Program-made: the position numbers and the translations under genes
Notes under the pieces: model-generated
Told to the model about the DNA's origin: nothing
Databases searched by the model: none
What the model saw: only the letters and a program-made list of their open reading frames with translations
Shown here: positions 1 to 7,916 of the stretch, one piece after another
Layout of the letters: every line of letters starts with the position of its first letter
Numbering within the stretch: the first letter of the stretch is position 1
Assembly: GCA_902496775.1 (NCBI GenBank)
Contig: CABVCF010000041.1
Coordinates: 1 to 17,635, forward strand
Direction: 5' to 3'
Length of the DNA: 17,635 nt
Source of the DNA: an uncultured Collinsella sp.
GTDB taxonomy: Bacteria; Actinomycetota; Coriobacteriia; Coriobacteriales; Coriobacteriaceae

Positions 1-981
1 AAGCCGCTGGCCGTGGACCTGGGCGACCGCGTGCGTGCTCTGGGCTGTGCGCTCACCATGCAGGGCTCGGGCATCTCCAACGTGGACATCGCCGGCATCG
101 ACATGCGCCTGGAAGAGGACGGCTTCATTACCATCGGCACCGGCGCCACCGATAACGGCATGGGCGTCGACACGATCCTGGCGCAGATTGCCGCCGAGGA
201 GCTGGGCGTTGAGAGCTCGCTCATTGTGGTGCGCGGCGTAGACACCGATGTGTCGCCGTTCGACGCCGGCTCGTACGCGAGCTCGGGTACGTACGTGACG
301 GGCCTTGCCGCCAAGAACGCCGCGACTGAGCTGCGCGAGAAGATCTGCGCCAAGGCCGCCCGGATGTGGGACGTTGACGCCGTCGATGTGGTCTTTGATG
401 GCCAGTACGTGCGCCTGTCCGACGAGCGTGCCGCGCGCGAGCAGAACCGTTACCTCACGCTGCGCGACTTTGCCAACCTGTGTGTCAAGAACATCGCCGG
501 CGGCGACGCGCTGACCTCGCACGCCTCTGCCTGCCTGCCCGTTTCGCCTCCGCCGTTTATGGCCGGTATTGCCGAGGTCGAGGTCGACAAGGCCACCGGC
601 AAGGTGACTGTGGTGGACTACGCGGCGGCCGTCGACTGCGGCACTGTGATCAACGAGGCGCTCGCGCGCGTCCAGGCCGAGGGCGGCATTGCCCAGGGCA
701 TCGGTCACGCGCTCTACGAGATTGTCGAGCACGACGACCGCGGCCGCCTGCGCACCGGCAACTTTATGAGCTACAAGCTGCCCACGCGCCTGGATATCGG
801 CAGCATCCGCGTGGCCTTTGAGCCGAGCTACGAGCCGACGGGCCCGTTTGGCGCCAAGTCGATCGGCGAGGTCGTCATCAACACGCCGCTCGCCGCCGTT
901 GCCTCGGCCGTGGCGCACGCCACCGGCCATCAGGTTCGCTCGCTTCCGATCACGCCCGAGAAGGCCCTGCTGGGGGAGTAG
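1..981 (+). CDS. Molybdenum hydroxylase large subunit, xanthine dehydrogenase family (5' truncated)
   Basis: The reading frame is open from the first base, so the gene begins outside the window and only the last 326 codons are present. The product is the C-terminal part of the molybdopterin-binding subunit of the xanthine dehydrogenase/aldehyde oxidase family, which hydroxylates purines, aldehydes or N-heterocycles. Family signatures seen are FDAGSYASSGTYVTG (about bases 259-303), QGIGHALYEI near 694-723, and GPFGAKSIGE at 841-870. The Glu that ends the last motif corresponds to the active-site base of the family. The substrate cannot be read from this fragment. The FAD and 2Fe-2S subunits or domains would be expected upstream, outside the window. 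The stop at 979-981 lies only 9 bases before a long palindromic repeat. Confidence 0.9.
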   Translation, partial: KPLAVDLGDRVRALGCALTMQGSGISNVDIAGIDMRLEEDGFITIGTGATDNGMGVDTILAQIAAEELGVESSLIVVRGVDTDVSPFDAGSYASSGTYVTGLAAKNAATELREKICAKAARMWDVDAVDVVFDGQYVRLSDERAAREQNRYLTLRDFANLCVKNIAGGDALTSHASACLPVSPPPFMAGIAEVEVDKATGKVTVVDYAAAVDCGTVINEALARVQAEGGIAQGIGHALYEIVEHDDRGRLRTGNFMSYKLPTRLDIGSIRVAFEPSYEPTGPFGAKSIGEVVINTPLAAVASAVAHATGHQVRSLPITPEKALLGE

Positions 982-990
982 GCGAGCTGG

Positions 991-1101
991 GGGTAGCTAA
1001 TTTGGGACAGGGCCATTTTAGCTACCCAAGCCGTTAATTGGCCAACCATTCGCGCTATCAGCCGGGGTAGCTAAAATGGCCCCGTCCCAAATTAGCTACC
1101 C
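991..1101. repeat. Long palindrome, two inverted REP-like units (family R1)
   Basis: Two 37-base units, 991-1027 and 1065-1101, are reverse complements of each other at 36/37 positions, with a 37-base spacer. Each unit is itself edged by GTAGCTAA...TTAGCTAC and carries the internal motif GGGACRGGG. The arrangement recalls a BIME (paired inverted REPs). No T-tract follows, so simple terminator function is not obvious, although a stem of this size after the upstream stop could block or protect transcripts. Related copies or fragments lie near 4914, 9615, 11014 and 11398. Confidence 0.85.
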
Positions 1102-1199
1102 TTCCCTCCGATGGGCACTCGTGGTGAGGTCGTGAGTCTAAAAAGGTGTGCGTGCGCTTGCCGTTCGTATCTGCTATCATTCCTAGTCTGTGCGCTCAT

Positions 1200-1283
1200 G
1201 CGGGCGTGGCGGAATTGGTAGACGCGCCAGATTTAGGTTCTGGTGGGATTCCCGTGAAGGTTCGAGTCCTTTCGCCCGCACCA
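1200..1283 (+). tRNA. tRNA-Leu(UAG), CCA encoded
   Basis: The acceptor stem GCGGGCG (1200-1206) pairs with CGCCCGC (1273-1279), followed by discriminator A and encoded CCA (1281-1283). The anticodon arm is CCAGA-TTTAGGT-TCTGG, giving anticodon UAG, which reads CUA/CUG leucine codons. The long variable arm (GTGGGATTCCCGTG region) and the TTCGAGTCC T-loop fit a class II leucine tRNA. A possible extended -10 (TGCTATCAT, 1172-1180) lies about 20 bases upstream, but no good -35 is visible. The tRNA ends 91 bases before tig and may share its transcript. Confidence 0.95.
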
Positions 1284-1374
1284 ACGCACCAGCGTCGGCC
1301 TCGGCCGTCGCGACACTTTGTTGCATAAAGGTACCAGCACCTCAGATAAGCTGGGCAGTATGAGGAGGAACGTG

Positions 1375-2673
1375 TTGAACATCACCGCTTCTGACGTCAA
1401 GGACGCCAAGCTCACCGCTACGGTCACCATCCCGGCCGCCGACGTCGACGCCGCGATTAAGAAGGCCTACAAGGATACCGCCAAGAAGTACCGCTTCCCG
1501 GGCTTCCGCGCCGGCAAGGCTCCCCGTCCGGTCATCGACTCCGCACTTGGCGCCGAGGCTACCCTCGCTCAGGCCACCAACGACCTGATCGCCGCCAACG
1601 AGCCCGCCGTCCTCAACGAGCTGGACATCGTCCCCACCAAGAACGGTGACTACAAGGAGCTCGACCTCGCCAAGGATCACGAGGACTACACCTACACCGT
1701 CGAGTTCTCCCTGCGTCCTGCTGCCGAGCTCTCTTCCTTCGACGCTGTCGAGATCGAGATGCCCCCTGCGGAGGTCACCGAGTCCGAGATCAACAACCAG
1801 GTCGAGATGCTCCTCAACTACCGTGCCACCTTCGAGGACGTCGAGGGTCGCGCCGTCGAGGCCGAGGACTACGTCACCGTCGATCTCAAGGCCGTCGAGA
1901 ACGCCGACAACTTTGCCGCCGAGGGCCGCATGCTCATCGCCGGTAGCGACAGCAACCCCAAGGAGTTCAACGAGGCCCTGATCGGCGCTAACGTTGACGA
2001 CGTCAAGACCGTCACCTGGACCGACGAGGTCGAGGAGGGCGAGGAGGCCGAGACCCACACCGTCGAGGTCACCGTCAAGGGCATCAAGGTCCGCAACACC
2101 CCCGAGCTCACCGACGAGCTCGTCAAGTCCGACTTTGGCTTCGACAGCATCGACGCTATGCGCGACGCCATCAAGATCGAGATCGAGCAGGACAAGGCTT
2201 CCCGCCTGCCGGCCGAGAAGGAGAACCGTTGCGTCTCCGCTCTCGCCGAGCGCCTGCAGCTCGACGAGATGGATGCCGACTACGAGCAGTCCGTCTTTGA
2301 GGAGCTTGGCCAGAACTTCCTGTCCAACCTCGCTGCCCGCGGCATGACGCTGGACACCTGGCTGCCCGCTTCCGGTCTGACCATGGAGCAGTTCATCGGC
2401 GACCTGCACAAGCAGGCCAACGACGTCGCCCGCGAGTCCCTGGCTCTGGACGCCCTTGCCCGTGAGCTCAAGATTGAGGTCACCGAGGACGACATCAACG
2501 CCGAGTTCGAGAAGGCTGGCGTCAAGGACGTCGAGGCTTCCAAGGCTGAGTTCATCGCCGATGGCCGCATGCCTGCTGTCCGCGAGTCCATCCGTCGCTC
2601 CAAGGCCGTCGACCACCTGGTCGAGAACGCCAAGGTGACCGAGGTCGACGAGACCGCCAAGGACGCCGAGTAA
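1375..2673 (+). CDS. tig: Trigger factor, ribosome-associated chaperone and peptidyl-prolyl isomerase
   Basis: Trigger factor binds near the ribosome exit tunnel and shields nascent chains. The 432-residue protein has the ribosome-binding N-terminal domain with the signature GFRAGKAP at residues 43-50. An FKBP-like isomerase domain runs from about residue 163 to 250, and a helical C-terminal substrate-binding domain follows. The length matches the family. I chose TTG at 1375 as start: AGGAGG at 1363-1368 sits six bases upstream, and translation from it gives MNITASDVKDAKLTATV, the usual start of the family. The frame is open further upstream (ATG 1360, GTG 1372), but those starts overlap or crowd the ribosome site. 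The gene precedes clpP and clpX, a widely conserved order linking folding to degradation. The C-terminal half is very acidic. Confidence 0.95.
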   Translation: MNITASDVKDAKLTATVTIPAADVDAAIKKAYKDTAKKYRFPGFRAGKAPRPVIDSALGAEATLAQATNDLIAANEPAVLNELDIVPTKNGDYKELDLAKDHEDYTYTVEFSLRPAAELSSFDAVEIEMPPAEVTESEINNQVEMLLNYRATFEDVEGRAVEAEDYVTVDLKAVENADNFAAEGRMLIAGSDSNPKEFNEALIGANVDDVKTVTWTDEVEEGEEAETHTVEVTVKGIKVRNTPELTDELVKSDFGFDSIDAMRDAIKIEIEQDKASRLPAEKENRCVSALAERLQLDEMDADYEQSVFEELGQNFLSNLAARGMTLDTWLPASGLTMEQFIGDLHKQANDVARESLALDALARELKIEVTEDDINAEFEKAGVKDVEASKAEFIADGRMPAVRESIRRSKAVDHLVENAKVTEVDETAKDAE

Positions 2674-2749
2674 TTCTCGCCACCTTGCCCGCGAGCGCAT
2701 GCGTGCGCCCGTGATGGGGTAAAGTTATACACCGGTTATCCGGTTGCTT

Positions 2750-2790
2750 CGTACGGTGCCAGCCAATGCATAGCATGCGGGCACCGTACG
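2750..2790 (+). terminator. Hairpin between tig and clpP, possible terminator
   Basis: Perfect 11-base arms CGTACGGTGCC (2750-2760) and GGCACCGTACG (2780-2790) enclose a 19-base loop and are followed by TTTAT. The short T-tract makes this a modest intrinsic terminator for tig. It could also act as a leader hairpin for clpP, whose start is 46 bases further on. Confidence 0.45.
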
Positions 2791-2836
2791 TTTATCTAGA
2801 ACCAATTTGGTCCGCAAGAGAGAAATGGAGATGCGT

Positions 2837-3457
2837 ATGATCGCCAAGTTCGATTCCGCCCTCGTGCCATACGTTATCGAGCAGACGCCGCGCGGCGAGC
2901 GCAGCTACGATATCTATTCGCGCCTGCTCAACGACCGCATCATCTTCTTGGGCGAGGAGATCAACTCCGTCAGCGCCAACCTGGTCGTTGCCCAGCTGCT
3001 GCATCTTGAGAGCCAGGATGCCGAGAAGGATATCTCGCTCTACATCAATTCGCCCGGTGGCGAGGTCTACTCTGGCCTGGCGATTCTTGACACCATGAAC
3101 TTCATCAAGCCGCAGGTCTCCACCATCTGCGTCGGTATGGCCGCGTCCATGGCTGCCGTGCTGCTTTCGGCCGGCGCCAAGGGCAAGCGCTTCTGCCTGC
3201 CGCACTCCAAGGTCATGATTCACCAGCCCAGCGGCGGTGCCCAGGGTCAGCAGACCGAGATCGAGATCGTGGCCGAGGAGATCAAGAAGACTCGCCGCGA
3301 GCTCAACCAGATTCTGTCCGACGCCTCGGGCCAGCCCATCGAGAAGGTCCAGGCCGACACCGAGCGCGACAACTACCTGACCGCTGCCGAGGCCCTCGAC
3401 TACGGCCTGATCGACCGTATCGTCACCTCGCGCGACCTCGCCGCGAAGGACGCCTAG
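2837..3457 (+). CDS. clpP: ATP-dependent Clp protease proteolytic subunit
   Basis: ClpP is the serine peptidase that forms the double-heptamer chamber fed by ClpX or another Clp ATPase. The 206-residue product has the complete triad: Ser104 in GMAASMAA, His129 in SKVMIHQPSGG, and Asp178 in DTERDNYLTA, with the same spacing as the E. coli enzyme. The oligomer-forming segment VIEQTPRGERSYDIYSRLL is near the N-terminus. Three in-frame ATGs (2825, 2831, 2837) compete. I chose 2837 because GGAG at 2827-2830 lies six bases upstream; the earlier ones would add two to four residues and have a weaker AAGAGAG site. clpX starts one base after the stop, so the two are almost certainly co-translated. Only one clpP is seen here, whereas many actinobacteria carry two. 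Confidence 0.96.
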   Translation: MIAKFDSALVPYVIEQTPRGERSYDIYSRLLNDRIIFLGEEINSVSANLVVAQLLHLESQDAEKDISLYINSPGGEVYSGLAILDTMNFIKPQVSTICVGMAASMAAVLLSAGAKGKRFCLPHSKVMIHQPSGGAQGQQTEIEIVAEEIKKTRRELNQILSDASGQPIEKVQADTERDNYLTAAEALDYGLIDRIVTSRDLAAKDA

Positions 3458-3458
3458 G

Positions 3459-4865
3459 ATGGCCGGTAACATGCAGGACAACTTTGACGAGAACGGCAAC
3501 CCCATCCGCTGCTCCTTCTGCGGAAAAGAGCAGGGCCAGGTCCGTCGCCTCGTAAAGGGTCCGACCAACATCTTTATCTGTGACGAGTGCGTCGCCGCCT
3601 GCTCCGAGATTTTGGAGGAGTCGCTGGCTTCGGACTTTATGGACGCTGCCCGTAACGGCAAGCTGCCGGGCTTCCTCAACGACCACGGTCAGGCTGCATC
3701 CCAGCCCGCCGTGGACCCCGAGACCGAGGGCTTTGAGCTCGAGGACGACCGTCAGGTCATCACGCGCGTGCCGACGCCGCACGAGATCTATGACGAGCTC
3801 TCGGCCTATGTAATGGGCCAGGAGGACGCCAAGCGCGCCATGTCGGTTGCCGTGTACAACCACTATCGCCGCGTGATTGAGGGCGGCGCCGCCGTGTCTG
3901 CCTTTGACGACGGCTTGGACTCGCAGTTCGACGACGATATGGACGAGGTGGAGCTCGCCAAGTCCAACATCTTGCTGCTCGGTCCCACCGGTACCGGCAA
4001 GACCCTGTTGGCCCAGACGCTCGCGCGCATCCTCGAGGTGCCGTTTGCCATCGCCGACGCCACTGCGCTTACCGAGGCCGGCTACGTGGGCGAGGACGTG
4101 GAGAACATCCTGCTCAAGCTCATCAACGCCGCCGATGGTGATATCGAGCGCGCACAGGTGGGCATTATCTACGTGGACGAGATTGACAAGATCGCCCGCA
4201 AGGCCGAGAACCTCTCCATCACCCGCGATGTTTCGGGCGAGGGCGTTCAGCAGGCACTGCTTAAGATTCTTGAGGGCACGGTGGCAAGCGTTCCGCCCAC
4301 CGGCGGCCGTAAGCATCCCCAGCAGGAGCTGCTGCAGATCGATACGACCAACATCCTGTTCATCTGCGGCGGTGCCTTTGTGGGTCTGGACAAGATCATC
4401 GCCGACCGCGTGGGCAACAAGGGCGTGGGCTTTAACTCCGAGATCGCCGGACCCACCTCGGTCGACGAGAACGACCTGCTGCGTCAGGTGCTCCCGCAGG
4501 ACCTCAACGCCTTTGGCATGATCCCCGAGTTTGTGGGACGTACGCCCGTCGTCACCCAGACGCAGGCGCTCGACGAGGACGACCTGGTGTCGATTTTGAC
4601 CGAGCCCAAGAACGCCGTGGTGCGCCAGTACCGTAAGATGTTCCAGCTCGAGGACGTTGAGCTTGAGTTTGAGGATGCCGCCCTGCACGAGATCGCCCGC
4701 ATGGCGCTTGCCCGCAAGACCGGCGCCCGCGGCCTGCGTTCCATCTGCGAGGACGTGCTGCAGCAGACGATGTTCGACCTCCCCAGCGAGGAGGGCGTTT
4801 CCAAGGTCATCGTGACCGAAGCCTCCGTAAAGGGCGAAGAACAGCCCCAACGCATCTACGGGTAA
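3459..4865 (+). CDS. clpX: ATP-dependent Clp protease ATP-binding subunit ClpX
   Basis: ClpX is a hexameric AAA+ unfoldase that recognises tagged substrates and threads them into ClpP. The 468-residue protein begins with a four-cysteine zinc-binding domain (C18, C21, C41, C44). Walker A is GPTGTGKT at 175-182 and Walker B is IIYVDEID at 236-243. Pore elements are the GYVG loop (208-211) and RKH (284-286). The ClpP-docking tripeptide reads VGF (323-325) in place of the E. coli IGF. Between the start of the AAA+ domain and Walker A there is an acidic stretch (about 142-165) with runs of Asp, longer than in E. coli ClpX (424 residues in total). The gene follows clpP by one base. Confidence 0.96.
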   Translation: MAGNMQDNFDENGNPIRCSFCGKEQGQVRRLVKGPTNIFICDECVAACSEILEESLASDFMDAARNGKLPGFLNDHGQAASQPAVDPETEGFELEDDRQVITRVPTPHEIYDELSAYVMGQEDAKRAMSVAVYNHYRRVIEGGAAVSAFDDGLDSQFDDDMDEVELAKSNILLLGPTGTGKTLLAQTLARILEVPFAIADATALTEAGYVGEDVENILLKLINAADGDIERAQVGIIYVDEIDKIARKAENLSITRDVSGEGVQQALLKILEGTVASVPPTGGRKHPQQELLQIDTTNILFICGGAFVGLDKIIADRVGNKGVGFNSEIAGPTSVDENDLLRQVLPQDLNAFGMIPEFVGRTPVVTQTQALDEDDLVSILTEPKNAVVRQYRKMFQLEDVELEFEDAALHEIARMALARKTGARGLRSICEDVLQQTMFDLPSEEGVSKVIVTEASVKGEEQPQRIYG

Positions 4866-4877
4866 ATAGTTTGAATC

Positions 4878-4907
4878 CAGGCCCCGCGGCAACCACCGCG
4901 GGGCCTG
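4878..4907 (+). terminator. GC-rich hairpin after clpX, probable terminator
   Basis: A perfect 12-base stem, CAGGCCCCGCGG (4878-4889) with CCGCGGGGCCTG (4896-4907), closes a six-base loop 13 bases after the clpX stop. It is strong enough to stop transcription, but only a short, mixed run (CCATTTA) follows, so termination may be inefficient or factor-assisted. Confidence 0.6.
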
Positions 4908-4913
4908 CCATTT

Positions 4914-4994
4914 AGGGACAGGTTTATTTTGGTCGGTTTTATATGGGCAAATGTCGTTTCCCCTGATAAAACCTACCAAAATAAACCTGTCCCT
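4914..4994. repeat. Long inverted repeat with GGGACAGG foot (family R1-like)
   Basis: Arms 4914-4942 and 4966-4994 match as reverse complements at 28/29 positions around a 23-base loop. The outer end reads AGGGACAGGTTTATTTTGG, sharing GGGACAGG-N3-ATTTT with the unit at 991-1027. The rest of the stem (GGTCGGTTTTAT) is unrelated to the other copies. It lies between the clpX hairpin and the valS leader. Confidence 0.8.
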
Positions 4995-5015
4995 TTTCGG
5001 CAGGTATGCCTGTGC

Positions 5016-5055
5016 TATTCTGTGAGACTGTCAAGTTAGTACCTTCAGACTGAAG
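5016..5055 (+). promoter_or_regulatory. Possible valS promoter -10 and adjacent palindrome
   Basis: TGCTATTCT (5013-5021) resembles an extended -10. No convincing -35 is found at 16-18 bases. A palindrome CTTCAG-A-CTGAAG (5043-5055) lies just downstream, inside the likely leader, and could be an operator or a small hairpin. Both assignments rest on sequence form alone. Confidence 0.25.
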
Positions 5056-5069
5056 TAATCGATACCTAA

Positions 5070-5182
5070 GGCGTGTCCGCCTGCTTGGTTTTCGTAGATT
5101 CCGCACGAGCCGAAGAGCACTTAATGTGCTCTTCGTGCGAGCCAGGACCTGACCGAGCGAAAACCAAGCAGGCGGACACGCC
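5070..5182 (-). repeat. Hairpin element, family R4, copy 1 (in the valS leader)
   Basis: Outer arms 5070-5094 and 5158-5182 are perfectly complementary over 25 bases. Inside is a second hairpin CGAAGAGCAC (5111-5120), loop TTAAT, GTGCTCTTCG (5126-5135). Read on the - strand, the inner part matches the element after valS (7917-8024) almost base for base, while the outer arms are unrelated. Its right arm ends eight bases before the valS ribosome site (5191-5196), so any transcript starting upstream carries a very stable stem next to the initiation region. Confidence 0.85.
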
Positions 5183-5202
5183 GGCGGGACAGGGAGAGAT
5201 AT

Positions 5203-7899
5203 ATGGAAGAGATGCCCAAGAACTACGATCCGTCGACCAACGAGCCGGCGATCCTACAGAAGTGGCTCGACGGCGGCTACTATAAGCGCCGCGAGGGCGT
5301 GGGCGACTGCACCGTCACCATTCCGCCTCCCAACGTGACCGGCAAGCTCCACATGGGTCACGCCACCGACGACTCCATCCAGGACGCCATCATTCGTATG
5401 GCCCGCATGCGCGGCAAGTCCACGCGCTGGGTGCTCGGCACCGATCACGCCGGTATCGCCACGCAGACCAAGGTCGACAAGAAGCTCAAGAGCGAGGGCA
5501 TCAGCCGCCTGGAGATCGGTCGCGATAAGTTTGTCGACGCCTGCTGGGACTGGACCCACGAGTACGGCGGCATCATCGTCGAGCAGATCAAGCGCATGGG
5601 TTGCTCCGTCGACTTCGACAACGAGCGCTTCACCATGGACGAGGATTACGCAAAGGCCGTGCGTAAGGTCTTCTGCGATTGGTACCACGACGGCCTGATC
5701 TACCGTGGCAAGCGTATCGTTAACTGGTGCCCCAACTGCACCACCGCCATCTCGGACGACGAGGCCGAATATAAGGACGAGAAGGGCCACCTGTGGCACC
5801 TGCGCTACCCGCTGACCGAGCCGGTCAACGGCCAGGATTACATCGTCGTCGCCACCACGCGCCCCGAGACCATGCTCGGCGACACGGGCGTCGCTGTCTC
5901 CCCGAAGGACCCCGAGAAGGCCGCCTTTGTGGGCAAGACCGTCAAGCTCCCCATCGTCGACCGCGAGATCCCCATCTTTGAGGATTGGCATGTCGACGCC
6001 AACTTCGGTTCCGGCTTCGTTAAGGTTACTCCGGCCCACGACCCCAACGACTACGCCATGGGTCAGGCTCACGACCTGCCGCAGATCAACATCTTCGACG
6101 AGCACGCGGTGGTCGTCGAAGGCTACGGCGAGTTCACCGGCATGAACCGCGACGAGTGCCGCGAGGCCGTCATCAAGTGGTTCGAGGAGCACGACCTGCT
6201 CGATCACGTCGAGGACCTCGATCACTCCGTCATGCACTGCTACCGTTGCGACGCCGCACTGGAGCCGTGGCTGTCCGAGCAATGGTTCGTCGCCGTCGAT
6301 AAGCTCAAGGGGCCGGCGCTCGACGCCGTCAACTCCGGTAAGGTCACCTTCCACCCCGCGCGTTGGACGCAGACCTACACCACCTGGATGGAGAACCTCA
6401 AGGACTGGTGTATCAGCCGCCAGCTGTGGTGGGGCCACCGCATCCCCGTGTTCTACTGCGAGGACTGCGGCTGGGAGGACGCCCTTACCGAGGACACCGA
6501 TGTGTGCCCCAAGTGCGGCGGCCATCACGTGCATCAGGACGAGAATGTGCTGGACACCTGGTTCAGCTCGCAGCTGTGGACCTTTGCCACGCAGGGCTGG
6601 CCGCAAAAGCCGGAGCTGCTCGAGGGGCATCACCCCACGACGGCGCTCGTCACCGCACGCGACATCATCGCGCTGTGGGTTGCCCGCATGGTCATGAGCT
6701 CGCTGTACTTCCTGGACGAGGTGCCGTTTAAGGACGTCGTCATCTACCCAACGATCCTTGCCAAGGACGGCAGCCGCATGTCCAAGTCCAAGGGCAACGG
6801 CGTTGACCCCATGGACCTCATCGGCATGTACGGCGCCGATGCCATGCGCTACAACTTGCTCACGCTGTGCACCAACAACCAGGACGTCAAGTTTGACGCG
6901 AACATCGACAAGAAGACCAAGAAGCTCATCGACAGTCCGCGCACCGAGCAGGCCAAGTCGTTTGTGACCAAGATCTGGAACGCCAGCCGCTTCCTGCTTA
7001 TGAACATGGAGGGTTACACGCCCGGCGAGCCCGTCGTGGAGACGCCGGCCGACGCCTGGATGTTCAGCCGTCTGGCCAAGGCCGTCAAGATGGTCACCGA
7101 GGGCATCGAGAACTACACCTTTGGCGACATGGCCCGCGGCGTGCAGCAGTTCTTCTGGAATGAGGTCTGCGACTGGTACGTCGAGGTCACCAAGGCCCGC
7201 CTGAAGGGCGAGGGTCGTCTGCAGGCGCAGCGCAACCTGATCTTTGTGCTCGATACCTCCATTCGCCTGATGCACCCGCTTATGCCGTTTGTCACCGAGG
7301 AGATTTGGGACAACATGCCGGCGAGCGTGCTCGACTTGGATGCCGAGGGCAACGTTGATCGCGCCGAGGCGCTCATGATCGCCAAGTGGCCCGAGCCCGC
7401 CGACTACGCCAAGTATGTCGACGAGGACGCCGAGCGCGCGTTTGAGCTGTGCCGTACCGTCGTGTCTGCCGCCCGCGCCACGCGTTCGCGCTATCGCTTG
7501 AGCCCCAAGGCCGAGCTCGACGTGGTCGTGCGTGCCGGTGCCGAGGACATCGAGAAGCTCGAGAGCCTGCGCTCCACGATTGAGCCGCTGGCCAACACTG
7601 CCTCGCTGGTCATGGGTACCGATGTCGAGAAGCCGTCTGCGAGCATCGCTGTTGTTGACAGCGGCGTCGAGGTCTTTGTGGTGCTTGAGGGCAAGGTTGA
7701 CCTTTCGGCCGAGAAGGCTCGCCTGGAGAAGGAGATTGCCGCGGCCCAGAAGGAGCTGGCCGGCTGCGAGAAGACGCTCGCCAATGAGGGCTTTGTGGCC
7801 AAGGCCGCGCCTGCGGTGGTCCAGAAGAAGAGGGACCGTGCAGCTGAGCTCAAGGAGATCCTGGCGGCGCTGACTGCTCAGGTTGCTGACTTCTCGTAA
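5203..7899 (+). CDS. valS: Valyl-tRNA synthetase
   Basis: This class I aminoacyl-tRNA synthetase charges tRNA-Val. The 898-residue protein shows the HIGH-type motif HMGH at residues 50-53 after PPPNVTGKL, and the KMSKS-type loop RMSKS at 525-529. Between them is the large CP1 editing domain that hydrolyses mischarged Thr-tRNA. Cysteine pairs (CYRC; CEDC...CPKC) suggest zinc-binding knuckles. The C-terminus from about residue 830 is a charged Leu/Ala/Glu/Lys-rich helix of the tRNA-binding coiled-coil type. ATG 5203 is preferred: AGGGAG at 5191-5196 lies six bases upstream. ATG 5212 is an alternative that removes three residues. Related hairpin elements in opposite orientation lie 20 bases before the start and 17 bases after the stop. 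Confidence 0.96.
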   Translation: MEEMPKNYDPSTNEPAILQKWLDGGYYKRREGVGDCTVTIPPPNVTGKLHMGHATDDSIQDAIIRMARMRGKSTRWVLGTDHAGIATQTKVDKKLKSEGISRLEIGRDKFVDACWDWTHEYGGIIVEQIKRMGCSVDFDNERFTMDEDYAKAVRKVFCDWYHDGLIYRGKRIVNWCPNCTTAISDDEAEYKDEKGHLWHLRYPLTEPVNGQDYIVVATTRPETMLGDTGVAVSPKDPEKAAFVGKTVKLPIVDREIPIFEDWHVDANFGSGFVKVTPAHDPNDYAMGQAHDLPQINIFDEHAVVVEGYGEFTGMNRDECREAVIKWFEEHDLLDHVEDLDHSVMHCYRCDAALEPWLSEQWFVAVDKLKGPALDAVNSGKVTFHPARWTQTYTTWMENLKDWCISRQLWWGHRIPVFYCEDCGWEDALTEDTDVCPKCGGHHVHQDENVLDTWFSSQLWTFATQGWPQKPELLEGHHPTTALVTARDIIALWVARMVMSSLYFLDEVPFKDVVIYPTILAKDGSRMSKSKGNGVDPMDLIGMYGADAMRYNLLTLCTNNQDVKFDANIDKKTKKLIDSPRTEQAKSFVTKIWNASRFLLMNMEGYTPGEPVVETPADAWMFSRLAKAVKMVTEGIENYTFGDMARGVQQFFWNEVCDWYVEVTKARLKGEGRLQAQRNLIFVLDTSIRLMHPLMPFVTEEIWDNMPASVLDLDAEGNVDRAEALMIAKWPEPADYAKYVDEDAERAFELCRTVVSAARATRSRYRLSPKAELDVVVRAGAEDIEKLESLRSTIEPLANTASLVMGTDVEKPSASIAVVDSGVEVFVVLEGKVDLSAEKARLEKEIAAAQKELAGCEKTLANEGFVAKAAPAVVQKKRDRAAELKEILAALTAQVADFS

Positions 7900-7916
7900 G
7901 GGTCACTGGGGGGGGC

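Noticed and set aside
991..1101. CRISPR-like repeat array
   Set aside because: Only two units in inverted orientation, no regular direct repeat with unique spacers, and no cas genes.
1342..2700. A 452-codon open frame antisense to tig, and similar long antisense frames over valS, clpX, thrS and the flavoprotein operon
   Set aside because: They mirror real genes in high-GC DNA, have low-complexity Leu/Val/Gly/Asp or Arg/Ser composition and no family motifs, and the opposite strand carries conserved proteins.
3458..3459. Possible frameshift or fusion at the clpP-clpX junction
   Set aside because: Both proteins are full length with normal ends; the one-base gap is ordinary operon packing.
5186..5196. 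GGGACAGGG just before valS as another R1 repeat copy
   Set aside because: Only nine bases match, with no inverted partner, and the stretch is accounted for by the ribosome-binding site.
5020..5202. T-box riboswitch in front of valS
   Set aside because: There is leader space and strong structure, but no T-box consensus (TGGNACCGCG type) or standard stem I layout. The structure is explained by the R4 hairpin element.
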